From contig NZ_JARFNM010000001.1 in NCBI RefSeq assembly GCF_029167365.1, positions 124,001 to 188,000 of the forward strand: DNA of 64,000 bases. Direction: 5' to 3'. Below are positions 54,587 through 63,634 of this stretch, piece by piece. The stretch comes from Amygdalobacter nucleatus. Its GTDB lineage: Bacteria > Bacillota > Clostridia > Saccharofermentanales > Fastidiosipilaceae. A program made the position numbers and the translations under genes. The notes beneath the pieces are model-generated. The model did no database searches. It saw nothing but the letters and a program-made list of their open reading frames with translations, and was not told where the DNA came from. Position 1 is the stretch's first letter; each line of letters starts with the position of its first letter.

Positions 54587-55644
54587 CAGACAAAAGACGC
54601 AAAGCTAATAGCGACAACGAACAGGCTTTAACTGAGCGTAAGAATAGGCAATTACAAGCTGCATTGGCCAAAGCGAAGCTTGATATAGAGGAACATATTG
54701 CAGCTAAGCAACAGGCAGCTTATCTTTTGCATGTTTTGCGTAAGGATGATTTGGCTGGCGAAGTTCCAACTAAAACCCTGAAAGCAGGCAAAGAGCAGCA
54801 AGAAGTAGCCCTGGCTAAGCAGGTTAAGTCTTTGGCTGAGCAATATCAGCAGTTTGTTAAGCAAACAGGTGCTAAGAAGCAGAGCCACGGCCGCTTGAAG
54901 CAGCTTGATATGCATCCAGTTTTAAGCAATGAATATTTGCATAAGCGGCAGCATGCTAATCACAGCTTGGGAAGTGAGGGCTTATACCATGCTTTTATGC
55001 AGGATAAGCAGGCTATTAATAGTAGCTTGAACCAAGCTTTAGCTAGTTATATGTTTGCTTCATCGTTAGACGAGCCAGCTACAATTAAGCCTGAGTCAGG
55101 CAATGAAAGCAGCAACAGTAAAGCTAGCCAAGCAAGTAAAATTGAAGAAGGCAAAAGATACACCGTTCGTTTGTATATGCTATCCAAGCATAGCGAAGAG
55201 TTAGCTAGCTTATTAAGTTTAGATAAGCAGAGTGGAGATAGAGTTTGCAGCCAAGCAACCTGGACTAAACTCAGTGCTAAGAAATACAGGTTGCAGTGGA
55301 AAGAATTGAGCGATCCTAGTCTGTACAGCCAATATACAGAGCTAACTTGCGATACTGAGACAGATAGCTTAGCAATCATTAGGGCAGGCGAGTTTTCCTT
55401 GAAGTTAGACTTTAAGTTGGGCACTATTTTGCAGAGCAATTATCATACGCCATATGGTGATATTCCCATGATTACGCAGACAGAACAACTTGATTGCGAT
55501 TTGAGTCGGCCAGAAGCAGGCTATGTGCATTTGGTTTATTTCTTGAGCAATGACAATCAAAATGGTCATTATGTGTCAATCGATCTTAAATACACAATGA
55601 CGCTGTCACCTTTGACAAAGGAAGATCTCAAACGCTTACATTGA
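54583..55644 (+). CDS. DUF1934 protein with long N-terminal extension
   Basis: The C-terminal 170 residues are DUF1934 (YwiB-like beta-barrel): YTVRLYML... then TELTCDTETDSLAIIRAGEF, YHTPYGDIPMITQT and GYVHLVYFLS. The first 180 residues are a Lys/Gln/Ala-rich helical region that I do not recognise. DUF1934 is normally about 140-150 residues. The start overlaps the ddl stop (ATGA), so it is translationally coupled to ddl. Function unknown. Confidence 0.75.
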   Translation: MTDKRRKANSDNEQALTERKNRQLQAALAKAKLDIEEHIAAKQQAAYLLHVLRKDDLAGEVPTKTLKAGKEQQEVALAKQVKSLAEQYQQFVKQTGAKKQSHGRLKQLDMHPVLSNEYLHKRQHANHSLGSEGLYHAFMQDKQAINSSLNQALASYMFASSLDEPATIKPESGNESSNSKASQASKIEEGKRYTVRLYMLSKHSEELASLLSLDKQSGDRVCSQATWTKLSAKKYRLQWKELSDPSLYSQYTELTCDTETDSLAIIRAGEFSLKLDFKLGTILQSNYHTPYGDIPMITQTEQLDCDLSRPEAGYVHLVYFLSNDNQNGHYVSIDLKYTMTLSPLTKEDLKRLH

Positions 55645-55661
55645 GTAGGTTATATTAGAGC

Positions 55662-57632
55662 ATGAAAAAAAAGCAACATTTGCCAACTAATTCAGTTAAA
55701 GATTCAGACAAGGTGCTAACTTTGCCTTTGCCGTCGTATAAGAACTTGCCCAAATTAAAACATGCAAGTATTAACACGCTAATTGATGCAAGCGAAGAAG
55801 GTCAGGTACGTGACTTGACTGATAAAGTAATGGCGGATTTGAAGCAAATTAAGTCTGAGCATGGTGAAAAGGCGGAATTAAATCGCTTAGAGTCTCTCGC
55901 TTTGAGCGAGGTGCTTAATTATCGTAAAGGTCCAAGTACTTATTCCCCTGCCGTTAAAATTTACGAACTAGACAGGGTGGACAATTCTGCTTTGCCAGAA
56001 CTTCTTAAAGACGCTTGTGAATTAGAGACTGTTAAGAATGAGGAAGCTATTTTTCAGCCAGAAACTATTGAGAATGCATTAGAAACAGCTAATTCTCGGG
56101 CAGACAGAGAGGTATTTACTGACGTAAATGGCGAAAAAAAGATAGAGGCAAATGTTTCATCTGAGTTAAAAGCAAAAGAAGCAAAGATAGATGTAAATTC
56201 AGAAGCTAAGATAGAAGAGCATAATGAAAATAAGTCGTTAGAAACAGCTACAAATGCTTCCAAATTAAAAGCAGAGCCTAGTTTGCCAAAGGTGAAGCCG
56301 CTTATTCAACTAGCTTTTGATACGTCGCTTGCAACTAAGTTAAAACCAGGTGTAAAGCCGACAGTAGTGAAGACGTTGGATGAAAATGAGCTTGCTGCTT
56401 ATATTGACGATAAAGCACAAGTTGAGGATCGCCATATTTTTAAGAAGCCAGAAGCAAAGGATCTGTTATTTAGTTATAACAAACAGCCGAATAGACGCCC
56501 TAAACAGCACCGTAAACTTTGGCAAAGAGCGATTATGAATTTGTTTCAGGAGTGGCGCAAACTGCTGCTACCTAGGGTGCAAGCTGGCGATTGGCAAGAG
56601 AAAGCCTTGCCGTCCAAAGCCAAACAATTTCGCACGAGTGCTAATTTAGCATCGACTTACCTCTTTGTAACTACAATTTGTATGCTATTATCCCATTTCT
56701 TATGGGCACTTTTACCAGGTTCGTTTTTGACAGTTTACAAAACACAAGTTTCAGGTTATGTGCTTAGAACGCTATATCGTGATTTGACCTGTTTCGTTTT
56801 GCCAGCCTACTGGGTATATCGTCGCTACAAATTGCACAAGCCTTTTGTGGAACGTTTAGTGGGCCAGAGTGTAAAGATACGGACAGTATATGTTATTTTG
56901 CCGTTAATTGCTATTTCTTTAGCTTGTTTGCTAACAGCTACGAACCGCTTACTTGTGATGCATATTTTTGCACCGTGGCATCAGGAGATTCTGGAAGCGC
57001 CATTTTTGTTGCTCAATGCTAGCAATCCCCAAGCATCTATATTGTTGTTCGTTTGTTCGGTGTTAGTTGCGAGTGTGCTTGAAACTGTTTGTATTTGCGG
57101 ACTTTATCTGACAGCGCTAAAAGTTCATTTCCAGGCTAAGTCGGCTTCTATACTATGTGCTATGGCGTGGATGCTTTTATATGTGAGTGAGGTTGACTTT
57201 GTTTCCTTATTTATTTTAGCCTTTGTTTTAGCTTCTTTTAAGCAGATTTGTGACAATATTTATGTGGTAATTAGTTTGAATATTATGGTGAAAATTGGCC
57301 TATTAGTTGAGCGTGCCATTTTGCCGTCTATGGTCAGCCGAAATAGTAATAGCTTCTCGTCAGGTCAAGCAATGGCCGTAGTAGATATATTGTTAATAGT
57401 TGTGAGTGCTGGTTTGATTTATTACCTCTGTCAACTTTGTAAGAAGGTAAATTCAACTGAGAATGAGCCAAATAAGAAAGCTAATATCTATAAGCAGGCG
57501 GCTAAATTGATTGTGCGTTGGCGCCATGAAAATTGGCCTAAGCAGCTAGACGAAGCTGTCAGGATCTGGCCATTAGTGTTAGGCTATTTTCTTTTAATTG
57601 TAAATTACGCTATTTATTGGTATTTGTATTGA
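55662..57632 (+). CDS. CPBP-like membrane protein, active-site motifs changed
   Basis: 656 residues. Residues 1-300 are soluble, charged and repetitive (Lys, Glu, Ala, Asn). From about 325 there are about eight membrane segments. Within them LVASVLETVCICGLYLTAL resembles the CPBP/Abi motif 1 (AxxEExxFRGxxL), but the second Glu and the Arg are replaced by Thr and Cys. The later SILCAMAWMLLYVSEVDFVSLFILAFVLASF resembles the motif 2 region, where the usual His is absent. So it has the CPBP intramembrane protease fold but probably no protease activity. It follows the DUF1934 gene by 17 bases. A poor ribosome site (TATATTAGAGC) lies upstream. Confidence 0.55.
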   Translation: MKKKQHLPTNSVKDSDKVLTLPLPSYKNLPKLKHASINTLIDASEEGQVRDLTDKVMADLKQIKSEHGEKAELNRLESLALSEVLNYRKGPSTYSPAVKIYELDRVDNSALPELLKDACELETVKNEEAIFQPETIENALETANSRADREVFTDVNGEKKIEANVSSELKAKEAKIDVNSEAKIEEHNENKSLETATNASKLKAEPSLPKVKPLIQLAFDTSLATKLKPGVKPTVVKTLDENELAAYIDDKAQVEDRHIFKKPEAKDLLFSYNKQPNRRPKQHRKLWQRAIMNLFQEWRKLLLPRVQAGDWQEKALPSKAKQFRTSANLASTYLFVTTICMLLSHFLWALLPGSFLTVYKTQVSGYVLRTLYRDLTCFVLPAYWVYRRYKLHKPFVERLVGQSVKIRTVYVILPLIAISLACLLTATNRLLVMHIFAPWHQEILEAPFLLLNASNPQASILLFVCSVLVASVLETVCICGLYLTALKVHFQAKSASILCAMAWMLLYVSEVDFVSLFILAFVLASFKQICDNIYVVISLNIMVKIGLLVERAILPSMVSRNSNSFSSGQAMAVVDILLIVVSAGLIYYLCQLCKKVNSTENEPNKKANIYKQAAKLIVRWRHENWPKQLDEAVRIWPLVLGYFLLIVNYAIYWYLY

Positions 57633-57653
57633 AATTATTTGCTTGCAATAAAA

Positions 57654-57676
57654 AAGCCGTGACTATGTCACGGCTT
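57654..57676. terminator. Bidirectional terminator between converging genes
   Basis: AAGCCGTGAC and GTCACGGCTT form a perfect 10-base stem with loop TAT. A run of A before it gives a T-run for the minus strand ABC operon; the plus side has TT only. Confidence 0.85.
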
Positions 57677-57695
57677 AGCTTTGCGCATAAATAGC

Positions 57696-59357
57696 TTATT
57701 TGTGGAGCTCAAGTGAACCACTTGTGATCAAATTGCCATCTAAGCGACTGAAGATACGGACTTCTTCTGGCTTGAACTTAATCTTAAGCTCAGTACCGAT
57801 TGGGTATACAACACCACCGAAGAAGACGGCTGTCAGGAGGAATTCACCCACTTTTAATTTCATGGTTGTTTCCATACCAGTTGGCATCACAGAGTAAACT
57901 TCAGCTGTCAAACAGTCATCTAATTTCTCTTGCGTAGCTTGAATGATGATTGATTCTGGTCTAACACCAAGGACGTAATCAGAAGATTTAATTGTATGAT
58001 GAGCTTCAATCTCAGGACCGTTACTGATCTTAGCAATTGGATAGCGGAAGAGCTTATCACGGTTGCTCTTTTCAACATAGCCTTTTTGTTGCTGTCTTTC
58101 GAGAAGCATGTTGAGTTTAGCTTCAGTTTGCTTCCTTTGCACTTCGTGATAGTCCATGAAGTTGATAGGCTTGCTTGGTATGAAGGTAGCCTTAACATCA
58201 TCAAACAAATTAAGCTTTAATTTATCTGTTTCAGAAGAAGCGCTAGCTTCAATTAAGTTGATGGAAGGATTACCAACGAAGTCAGCTACGAAAATATTAG
58301 CTGGCTGATTGTAAACTGTAAGTGGCTCAGCATACTGTTGAAGAACACCGTTTTCCATCAAGCAGATTTTGTTAGCCAAAGTCATAGCTTCCATCTGGTC
58401 GTGTGTAACGTAGATGATGGTTGACTCAGTTTCAAAGTGCAAACGTTGCAATTCTGAACGCATCTCCAAACGCAATTTAGCATCGAGGTTGGATAATGGC
58501 TCATCCATGAATAGAACAGATGGAGCTGGAGCTAAAGTTCTAGCAATAGCGACACGTTGTTGCTGACCACCAGACAATTCATTTGGATAACGATCCATGA
58601 ACATACCGATTTTAACAATACGCGAAACGGCTCGGACACGTAAATCAATTTCTTCTTTGGTCAATTTACGAGTTGTCTTTTTAACTTCACCATTTTCAAT
58701 GATTTCATAATTCTCATTGATCTCACGCCCACTTGCCTTGAGTTGCTCTTTTAATGTAGCTAAGGTCTTCTCATATTCTTTAGCTAAGCTGTTAGCTTTA
58801 GCAGTTAAGTCTTCCTCAGCCTGTAAGCTCCAACTCAAAATCTTCTTAGCATCATTCAGGCTGATTTCGTAGAAATCGATTAGGAGAATTTGCGCTTTTT
58901 TCACGTCCAATTTGCCGTCTTTATCGCGGCTCTCTTGGAAGATGAGCTTGAGATTTTCTGGCTTAGATAAAGCTTTGTAAAGCTTGTCAGCCTGACGATA
59001 CTCATGACATACTTCCTTGAGTGGTTTCTTAATATTGCTTAGACCAAAGGCGATGTTTTCATACACAGTCATATTTGGCCAGAGAGCATAGTTTTGGAAC
59101 AAGAAACCGACGTTACGCTTGTTAGCTGGCACGTTGATGCCTTTTTCACTATCAAATACAGGCACGCCATCGATGATGATACGACCAGAAGTTGGTGTTT
59201 CCAAACCAGCAATCATACGCAAGGTTGTTGTTTTACCGCAGCCAGAAGGGCCGAGCAAGGTTACGAATGAAGCATCAGCAATTTTTAAGTTCAAATGGTC
59301 AACAGCATAGAATTTATCAAAGCGTTTGACAATATTTTCAAGAATGATTTCTGCCAT
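57696..59357 (-). CDS. ABC transporter ATPase with 120-residue insertion
   Basis: MalK/FbpC/PotA-type import ATPase. Walker A GPSGCGKTTTLRM (residues 36-48), Q-loop FQNYALWPNM (88-97), signature LSGGQQQRVAIARTLAP (261-277), Walker B VLFMDEPLSNLDAKLR and H-loop YVTHDQMEAM. A C-terminal OB/TOBE-like domain follows (YVLGVRPESI, GTELKIKF). Family length is 350-370; here it is 553. About 120 residues (111-233), charged and helical, sit between the Q-loop and the signature, in the helical subdomain that touches the permease; a further 40-50 are in the TOBE part. ATG 59357 with GGAGG is the start; one base separates it from the permease stop. Confidence 0.9.
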   Translation of the reverse strand: MAEIILENIVKRFDKFYAVDHLNLKIADASFVTLLGPSGCGKTTTLRMIAGLETPTSGRIIIDGVPVFDSEKGINVPANKRNVGFLFQNYALWPNMTVYENIAFGLSNIKKPLKEVCHEYRQADKLYKALSKPENLKLIFQESRDKDGKLDVKKAQILLIDFYEISLNDAKKILSWSLQAEEDLTAKANSLAKEYEKTLATLKEQLKASGREINENYEIIENGEVKKTTRKLTKEEIDLRVRAVSRIVKIGMFMDRYPNELSGGQQQRVAIARTLAPAPSVLFMDEPLSNLDAKLRLEMRSELQRLHFETESTIIYVTHDQMEAMTLANKICLMENGVLQQYAEPLTVYNQPANIFVADFVGNPSINLIEASASSETDKLKLNLFDDVKATFIPSKPINFMDYHEVQRKQTEAKLNMLLERQQQKGYVEKSNRDKLFRYPIAKISNGPEIEAHHTIKSSDYVLGVRPESIIIQATQEKLDDCLTAEVYSVMPTGMETTMKLKVGEFLLTAVFFGGVVYPIGTELKIKFKPEEVRIFSRLDGNLITSGSLELHK

Positions 59358-59358
59358 A

Positions 59359-61170
59359 TTAGTTTCCTCCAATACCTTTATCGAGGCTAGCGCCTGTGAG
59401 CTTATTCACAGCAAAGTTACATGCAATAACGAAGATGATCAACATCAAATTGATACCAGATGAGAAAGCATACAAGCCCATTTCATCGAAGTAATCTAAG
59501 AGTAAGGTTAAGAGCTTAGTCTGAGCACAAAGCATCATGAAAAGTGTTAATTCACGAATGCAAGTCATCAAAGGTAAGAGGTAACCACTCAAGATAGCTG
59601 ATTTTTGAATTGGGATGATAATGCGCCACATTCTCTGCGTCCAAGGGATGTTATGAATGATGGCTGATTCTTCAATTTCACCACTGATCTGTAACATTGA
59701 GTTCAAGGAAGCTCTGGATGCAAATGGGATGTATTTAATTGTACCAGCCAAAATCAACAGGATGTAAGTGTTGTACAAACCAACTCTTGAACCGAAGATG
59801 AAGAAAGCAACACCAACAGCCAAAGAAGGTAAGAGGTAAGGCAAGAAAGCCACGCTGTTTACATAAGCGGCGAACTTGCTCTTACGATTCTTGCTGACGC
59901 AATAACCAACTAATAGACCAATTGTACCAGCTAAGAAAGCACAGCTGATGGCAACTAAGATAGTGCCGAAGAAAGCGTGCCAGATAGTGGTGTTGTAGAG
60001 AATACCTTTTTGGCCGAACATACTACCAGCTGAACCTGAACTGCTTAACCACCACTTAGTTGTTAAGTTAGCAGGATTCCAAGTCTTAAAGAAGCTGTAA
60101 TCACCAGGGTTAGGCAAGAATGTTTCTAATGCGAAAGAGATAACAGGGAAGATACTTGTAAAGAAAGTCAAAATAACTAAGAAGACAGGGATGATATATT
60201 TACCAATACCCAAATTAAACTTAGAAGCTTGACCAGATTTACCAGTAACTGTTGTAAAGCTCTTTCTGCCACCAGTAGCACATTGGTTGACGATCAAAAT
60301 AGCGATACCGAACAACATCATAATGACAGCCAAAGCACTAGCTTGGCCGGCTCTATTAACGTTCAAATCAACATATTTTGTAGCCAAAGTTGTGAAGTTC
60401 AAATAGTGAGGAACTGGGTAACTGCCCATGGCGCTGCTGAAAACTAGAAGGATAGTTGAAAGAATAGCAGGTTGCACCATTGGCAATGTGATGCGCATGA
60501 AAATGCGATGCTTAGGCGTATTAAGAATTGTAGCTGCTTCTTCCAAGTTAGCGTCCATATTTTGGAAAATACCGCCGATGAGAATATAAGCAAAAGCAGC
60601 ATAGTGAGTACCCAAAACAAGTGCGGTTGGGAACAAGCCCTGGCACCACCAAAGTGGCATTTGGATACCTGTCAAAGCTGTCAATAAGCCGTCAGAACCG
60701 CCTGTAACAGCTTTACTGTAAAACATGTTTTGCCAAACAACAGCCAAAGTCCATTGTGGCATGACATATGGGAAGATAAAAATATTGCTCAAATATTTTT
60801 TTGCCTTCATGTTTGTACGCGTGATTAAATAGGCAAAAATACCACCAAAACAAATGGCGATGAAGCAAGATAAAGCAGATAAGAGGATTGTATTTTGGAG
60901 CGGAATCCAGAAATTGCGTTTGGCTAAACGTCCGCAAAGAATATCGATCCAGTTATAGAGCGTATAGCCGCTTTGACGGCCAGAAAATTGAGCATCCACA
61001 GAGCCAGCATGGATAGAAATAGTATCCAGCCAAATTGTTACCATTGGGAAAATAGTAGCAATACTCAAAAAAATGCCAAGTACAACAAGAATAGCGTTTT
61101 GCGGCTTCTTCAAGTAGTTTTTACACCGATTGAGGTAGGGATGACTACCCAATGAATTAGTGTCAAGCAT
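59359..61170 (-). CDS. ABC transporter permease, two fused domains
   Basis: 603 residues with about twelve membrane segments in two halves, the FbpB/ThiP-like layout (iron, thiamine, 2-aminoethylphosphonate, or polyamine importers). Each half has an EAA-type loop with Glu-Ala-Ala (MDANLEEAATILNTPKHRIF and EIEESAIIHNIPWTQRMWRII). TAAGGAG precedes the ATG. Between the binding protein and ATPase genes on the same strand. Confidence 0.9.
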   Translation of the reverse strand: MLDTNSLGSHPYLNRCKNYLKKPQNAILVVLGIFLSIATIFPMVTIWLDTISIHAGSVDAQFSGRQSGYTLYNWIDILCGRLAKRNFWIPLQNTILLSALSCFIAICFGGIFAYLITRTNMKAKKYLSNIFIFPYVMPQWTLAVVWQNMFYSKAVTGGSDGLLTALTGIQMPLWWCQGLFPTALVLGTHYAAFAYILIGGIFQNMDANLEEAATILNTPKHRIFMRITLPMVQPAILSTILLVFSSAMGSYPVPHYLNFTTLATKYVDLNVNRAGQASALAVIMMLFGIAILIVNQCATGGRKSFTTVTGKSGQASKFNLGIGKYIIPVFLVILTFFTSIFPVISFALETFLPNPGDYSFFKTWNPANLTTKWWLSSSGSAGSMFGQKGILYNTTIWHAFFGTILVAISCAFLAGTIGLLVGYCVSKNRKSKFAAYVNSVAFLPYLLPSLAVGVAFFIFGSRVGLYNTYILLILAGTIKYIPFASRASLNSMLQISGEIEESAIIHNIPWTQRMWRIIIPIQKSAILSGYLLPLMTCIRELTLFMMLCAQTKLLTLLLDYFDEMGLYAFSSGINLMLIIFVIACNFAVNKLTGASLDKGIGGN

Positions 61171-61195
61171 GGGTTTATTGCTCCTTACTTAAACA

Positions 61196-61225
61196 CTATG
61201 AACCGAGTTTTGCCCCGGTTCATAG
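61196..61225 (-). terminator. Intercistronic hairpin between binding protein and permease genes
   Basis: CTATGAACCG and CGGTTCATAG form a perfect 10-base stem with a 10-base loop. On the minus strand it lies between the binding protein and permease genes with no strong T-run, so partial termination or 3' protection of the binding-protein transcript is likely. Confidence 0.6.
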
Positions 61226-61266
61226 TAGCATATGCTTATTTTAAAGAATATACAGCTTAATTATGC

Positions 61267-62610
61267 TTATTTCTTCCAGCTATCAATAGTATCGCTGAGA
61301 ACTGGTGAAACCTTTGCACAATATACTGGATCTTCGAGGACGATTTGGCCATCGTTTACCCACCAATCGTAACCGCGATCGTTCTTAGCTGGGAAGCGCA
61401 ATTCTCCATCTTTCTCGCCGTCTTTACTATGATCCTGGTTGCAAGCTGGGTTAGCAGAGTAACCACCCATATCCTTACCCCAAGCCTTGAAGCCATCTTT
61501 ACTTGTTGTCATGTATGAAATGAATGCGCAAGCTGTCCATGGCAATGGTGAAGTCTTAGGAATCATGAGGTAGTGTTTGTAACCGTAACCACCGATACCT
61601 GTGTAACCGTCTTGATATGCTGCGATATTAACGTTATTTACTGAAGATTCAGCTGATTCTTCAACAGAACGTAACTTAGAATAAACGAGCAAACCTGTTT
61701 GACCGCTAGCTGATTTTGTGACTAACTGGTTGCAGATAGGACCATCATCTGTTACTTCGTTGAATTGTTCACACCAAAGCTTTACCCAAGCCAAACCGTA
61801 AGCAGCGTTCTTAGCTTCGAGACCTAAGTCCTTAGCTTCTTTTTGCATTGCATCGATTGTTGGTTGGAAGTAAGCTTGTTGATCCTTGGACAATTTATCG
61901 AAAGCAGCCTTGACCAAGTCAGAATACTTTTCGCTTGTCAACATGTAAAGGAAGTTCTTACCAATTGGCTCACTGTTCAAGCCCATGAACAGTGGATGGC
62001 CGTCCTTAGCAACAAAGTCCCAGAAGTTAGTAATTTTGGTTGAACCTTGGTTGTTGATCATGAAAACCTTGATCAATGTTTGCAAAGTTAAGAAAGGCTT
62101 ACCATTCTTATCGACATCTACGCCCTTAGCACCAGCAAAGTCCTTTGGAATGTAATTCAAGAGGAGGCCCGTATCAGCCATCTTGCTTTGAATTTGGTTA
62201 CCATCTTGGATCAATGTCATTGAATATGTCTTGGTATTACCGTTAATATCAGCTGTCAAAGCTTCAAAAATGGAGTTGTTCTTAGGCTGTGACCAAGCAA
62301 TTTTGCCGTTGAAATCGGATTTGATCTTTTGCAATTCCTTGATGAAACCCTCAGCTGCAGTCTTGCCACGGCTGGAGTTACCAATACCGTTCATGGTTTT
62401 GCCTTGCAATTCTTCAGCAGCTTTTTTGAACAATTCCTCATTGGACATTTTCTCAGCTTCAGCAATTACTTTGGCAACATCGCCATCAGCTGCAGCTTGC
62501 TCATTCTTTTTAGCCTCTGAACCAGCTGGTTTATCAGCTGGTTTAGCACAGCTAGCCAACAAGCCAACACTCATAACCAAACTGAGTGTTAAAGCCAAAC
62601 ATTTTTTCAT
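61267..62610 (-). CDS. ABC transporter substrate-binding lipoprotein
   Basis: 447 residues. Signal peptide ending VGLLASC makes Cys21 the lipid anchor. A Lys/Glu/Ala-rich linker follows, and the mature part looks like an extracellular solute-binding protein of the type linked to FbpB/ThiP-like permeases (periplasmic binding-protein type 2 fold: IAWSQPKNNSIFEA, GLNSEPIGKNFLYMLTSE, AYGLAWVKLWCEQFNE). Aromatic and acidic residues near the end (YDWWVNDGQIVLEDP) may line the pocket. Ligand unknown. A strong GGGGGAGG precedes the ATG; a promoter is at 62701-62730. First gene of a three-gene operon. Confidence 0.88.
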   Translation of the reverse strand: MKKCLALTLSLVMSVGLLASCAKPADKPAGSEAKKNEQAAADGDVAKVIAEAEKMSNEELFKKAAEELQGKTMNGIGNSSRGKTAAEGFIKELQKIKSDFNGKIAWSQPKNNSIFEALTADINGNTKTYSMTLIQDGNQIQSKMADTGLLLNYIPKDFAGAKGVDVDKNGKPFLTLQTLIKVFMINNQGSTKITNFWDFVAKDGHPLFMGLNSEPIGKNFLYMLTSEKYSDLVKAAFDKLSKDQQAYFQPTIDAMQKEAKDLGLEAKNAAYGLAWVKLWCEQFNEVTDDGPICNQLVTKSASGQTGLLVYSKLRSVEESAESSVNNVNIAAYQDGYTGIGGYGYKHYLMIPKTSPLPWTACAFISYMTTSKDGFKAWGKDMGGYSANPACNQDHSKDGEKDGELRFPAKNDRGYDWWVNDGQIVLEDPVYCAKVSPVLSDTIDSWKK

Positions 62611-63087
62611 TGGGTCCTCCCCCTTTGCTAGTCATCACTAGCGCTTTCGTAATAATTTATGACAGAAGCAGGATAAAGGCCTCACTTGCTATCAGAGGAG
62701 ATTATAAACCTATTTTTTACATTTGTCCAAAAAATTGCACAAATAACCGATAGATAGAAGAAGTGAAAATTGAGCTATATGCACAATGACTTAATTTTAT
62801 TATCTTATACAATTACATATCATCATGATTTGTTCTTAATTTTGGGGTTTCAGACTATATTAGCTGATGCCTTAATAATAATCAATACCTTAATTGAATT
62901 AATTTTTAGAGCGTGATGTGGCTGAAGCTAGATTAATGAACAGAAAAAAGAAAACTTTAGAACAAAATAATTATTATATTGTTGATAATGAATAATAATG
63001 ACGATAATTTATAGGAAATAATAAGGGGAACTGCAATAAAAAATATTAATTTATGATATGATAAAAGAAAACAACGGGGATATTCTT
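62611..63087. other. Divergent intergenic region
   Basis: About 480 bases between the ABC operon and the last gene pair, strongly A/T-rich. Only the ABC promoter (62701-62730) is recognised. The remainder to 63087 shows no clear gene or repeat, though a GGGGA ribosome site lies just before 63088. Confidence 0.45.
62701..62730 (-). promoter_or_regulatory. Promoter of the minus-strand ABC operon
   Basis: On the minus strand TTGGAC (complement of 62725-62730) and a perfect TATAAT (complement of 62701-62706) are 18 bases apart, about 90 bases before the binding protein start. Confidence 0.6.
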
Positions 63088-63634
63088 ATGTTAAGAAAAC
63101 GTTTGTTAGCGCTTCTTGTTGGATTTGCTTTTGCTTTTAGTGGAACATCAATTTTAGCTGAAACAGGAACAGATGAATTGGTTAATTCAACTAAAGCACA
63201 GCTGCTACTAAAACCTATTGGTTCTTTTTATAATGAAATTATTATAGATAGTATTACTGAAGAAGATGGCTACGGAGTACAAGTTAGTCGCTACTCTGAA
63301 GGACCGGCAACGATAAGTGTTTCAATTGGACATACATTTTCAGCTACCTATTCCGTAAGCTTAGATTACGGTGTTGAGGCAGAATTGTTCAAAATGGTGA
63401 GTGCTAAGATTGGTGGTTCAATTGGCTTAAGTGCAACTACAGAAACCAGTTATAGTGAGTCACACACATCAAGTTCCAGCTGGCAAAACAGGCGCTATAT
63501 TTTTTAGACCAAGAATGAAAGTTGTACGAGCTACTTACTACGATGAACAGGGGTATGGAACAACAATTAGGGCTGAGTACCCTGTTGTAGCTGGCGCTTA
63601 TGCACAAGGTACTTATTATGTTGAGTATAAATAA
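63088..63634 (+). pseudogene. Secreted beta-rich (possible pore-forming-like) protein, frameshifted
   Basis: From Met 63088 (GGGGA upstream): signal peptide (residues 1-24, ending ILAETG), then TISVSIGHTFSATYSVSLDYG and a Ser/Thr-rich segment SATTETSYSESHT. At about 63465-63475 the frame changes: the plus-one frame continues with HQVPAGKTGAIFFRPRMK and YYDEQGYGTT to 63634. VPAGKTG after a Ser/Thr-rich amphipathic stretch is reminiscent of aerolysin/ETX-like secreted beta proteins, a weak resemblance only. The change is at a CACACACA run. A premature stop at 63507 makes the first part end at about 140 residues. The 3' end overlaps the next gene. Confidence 0.55.
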
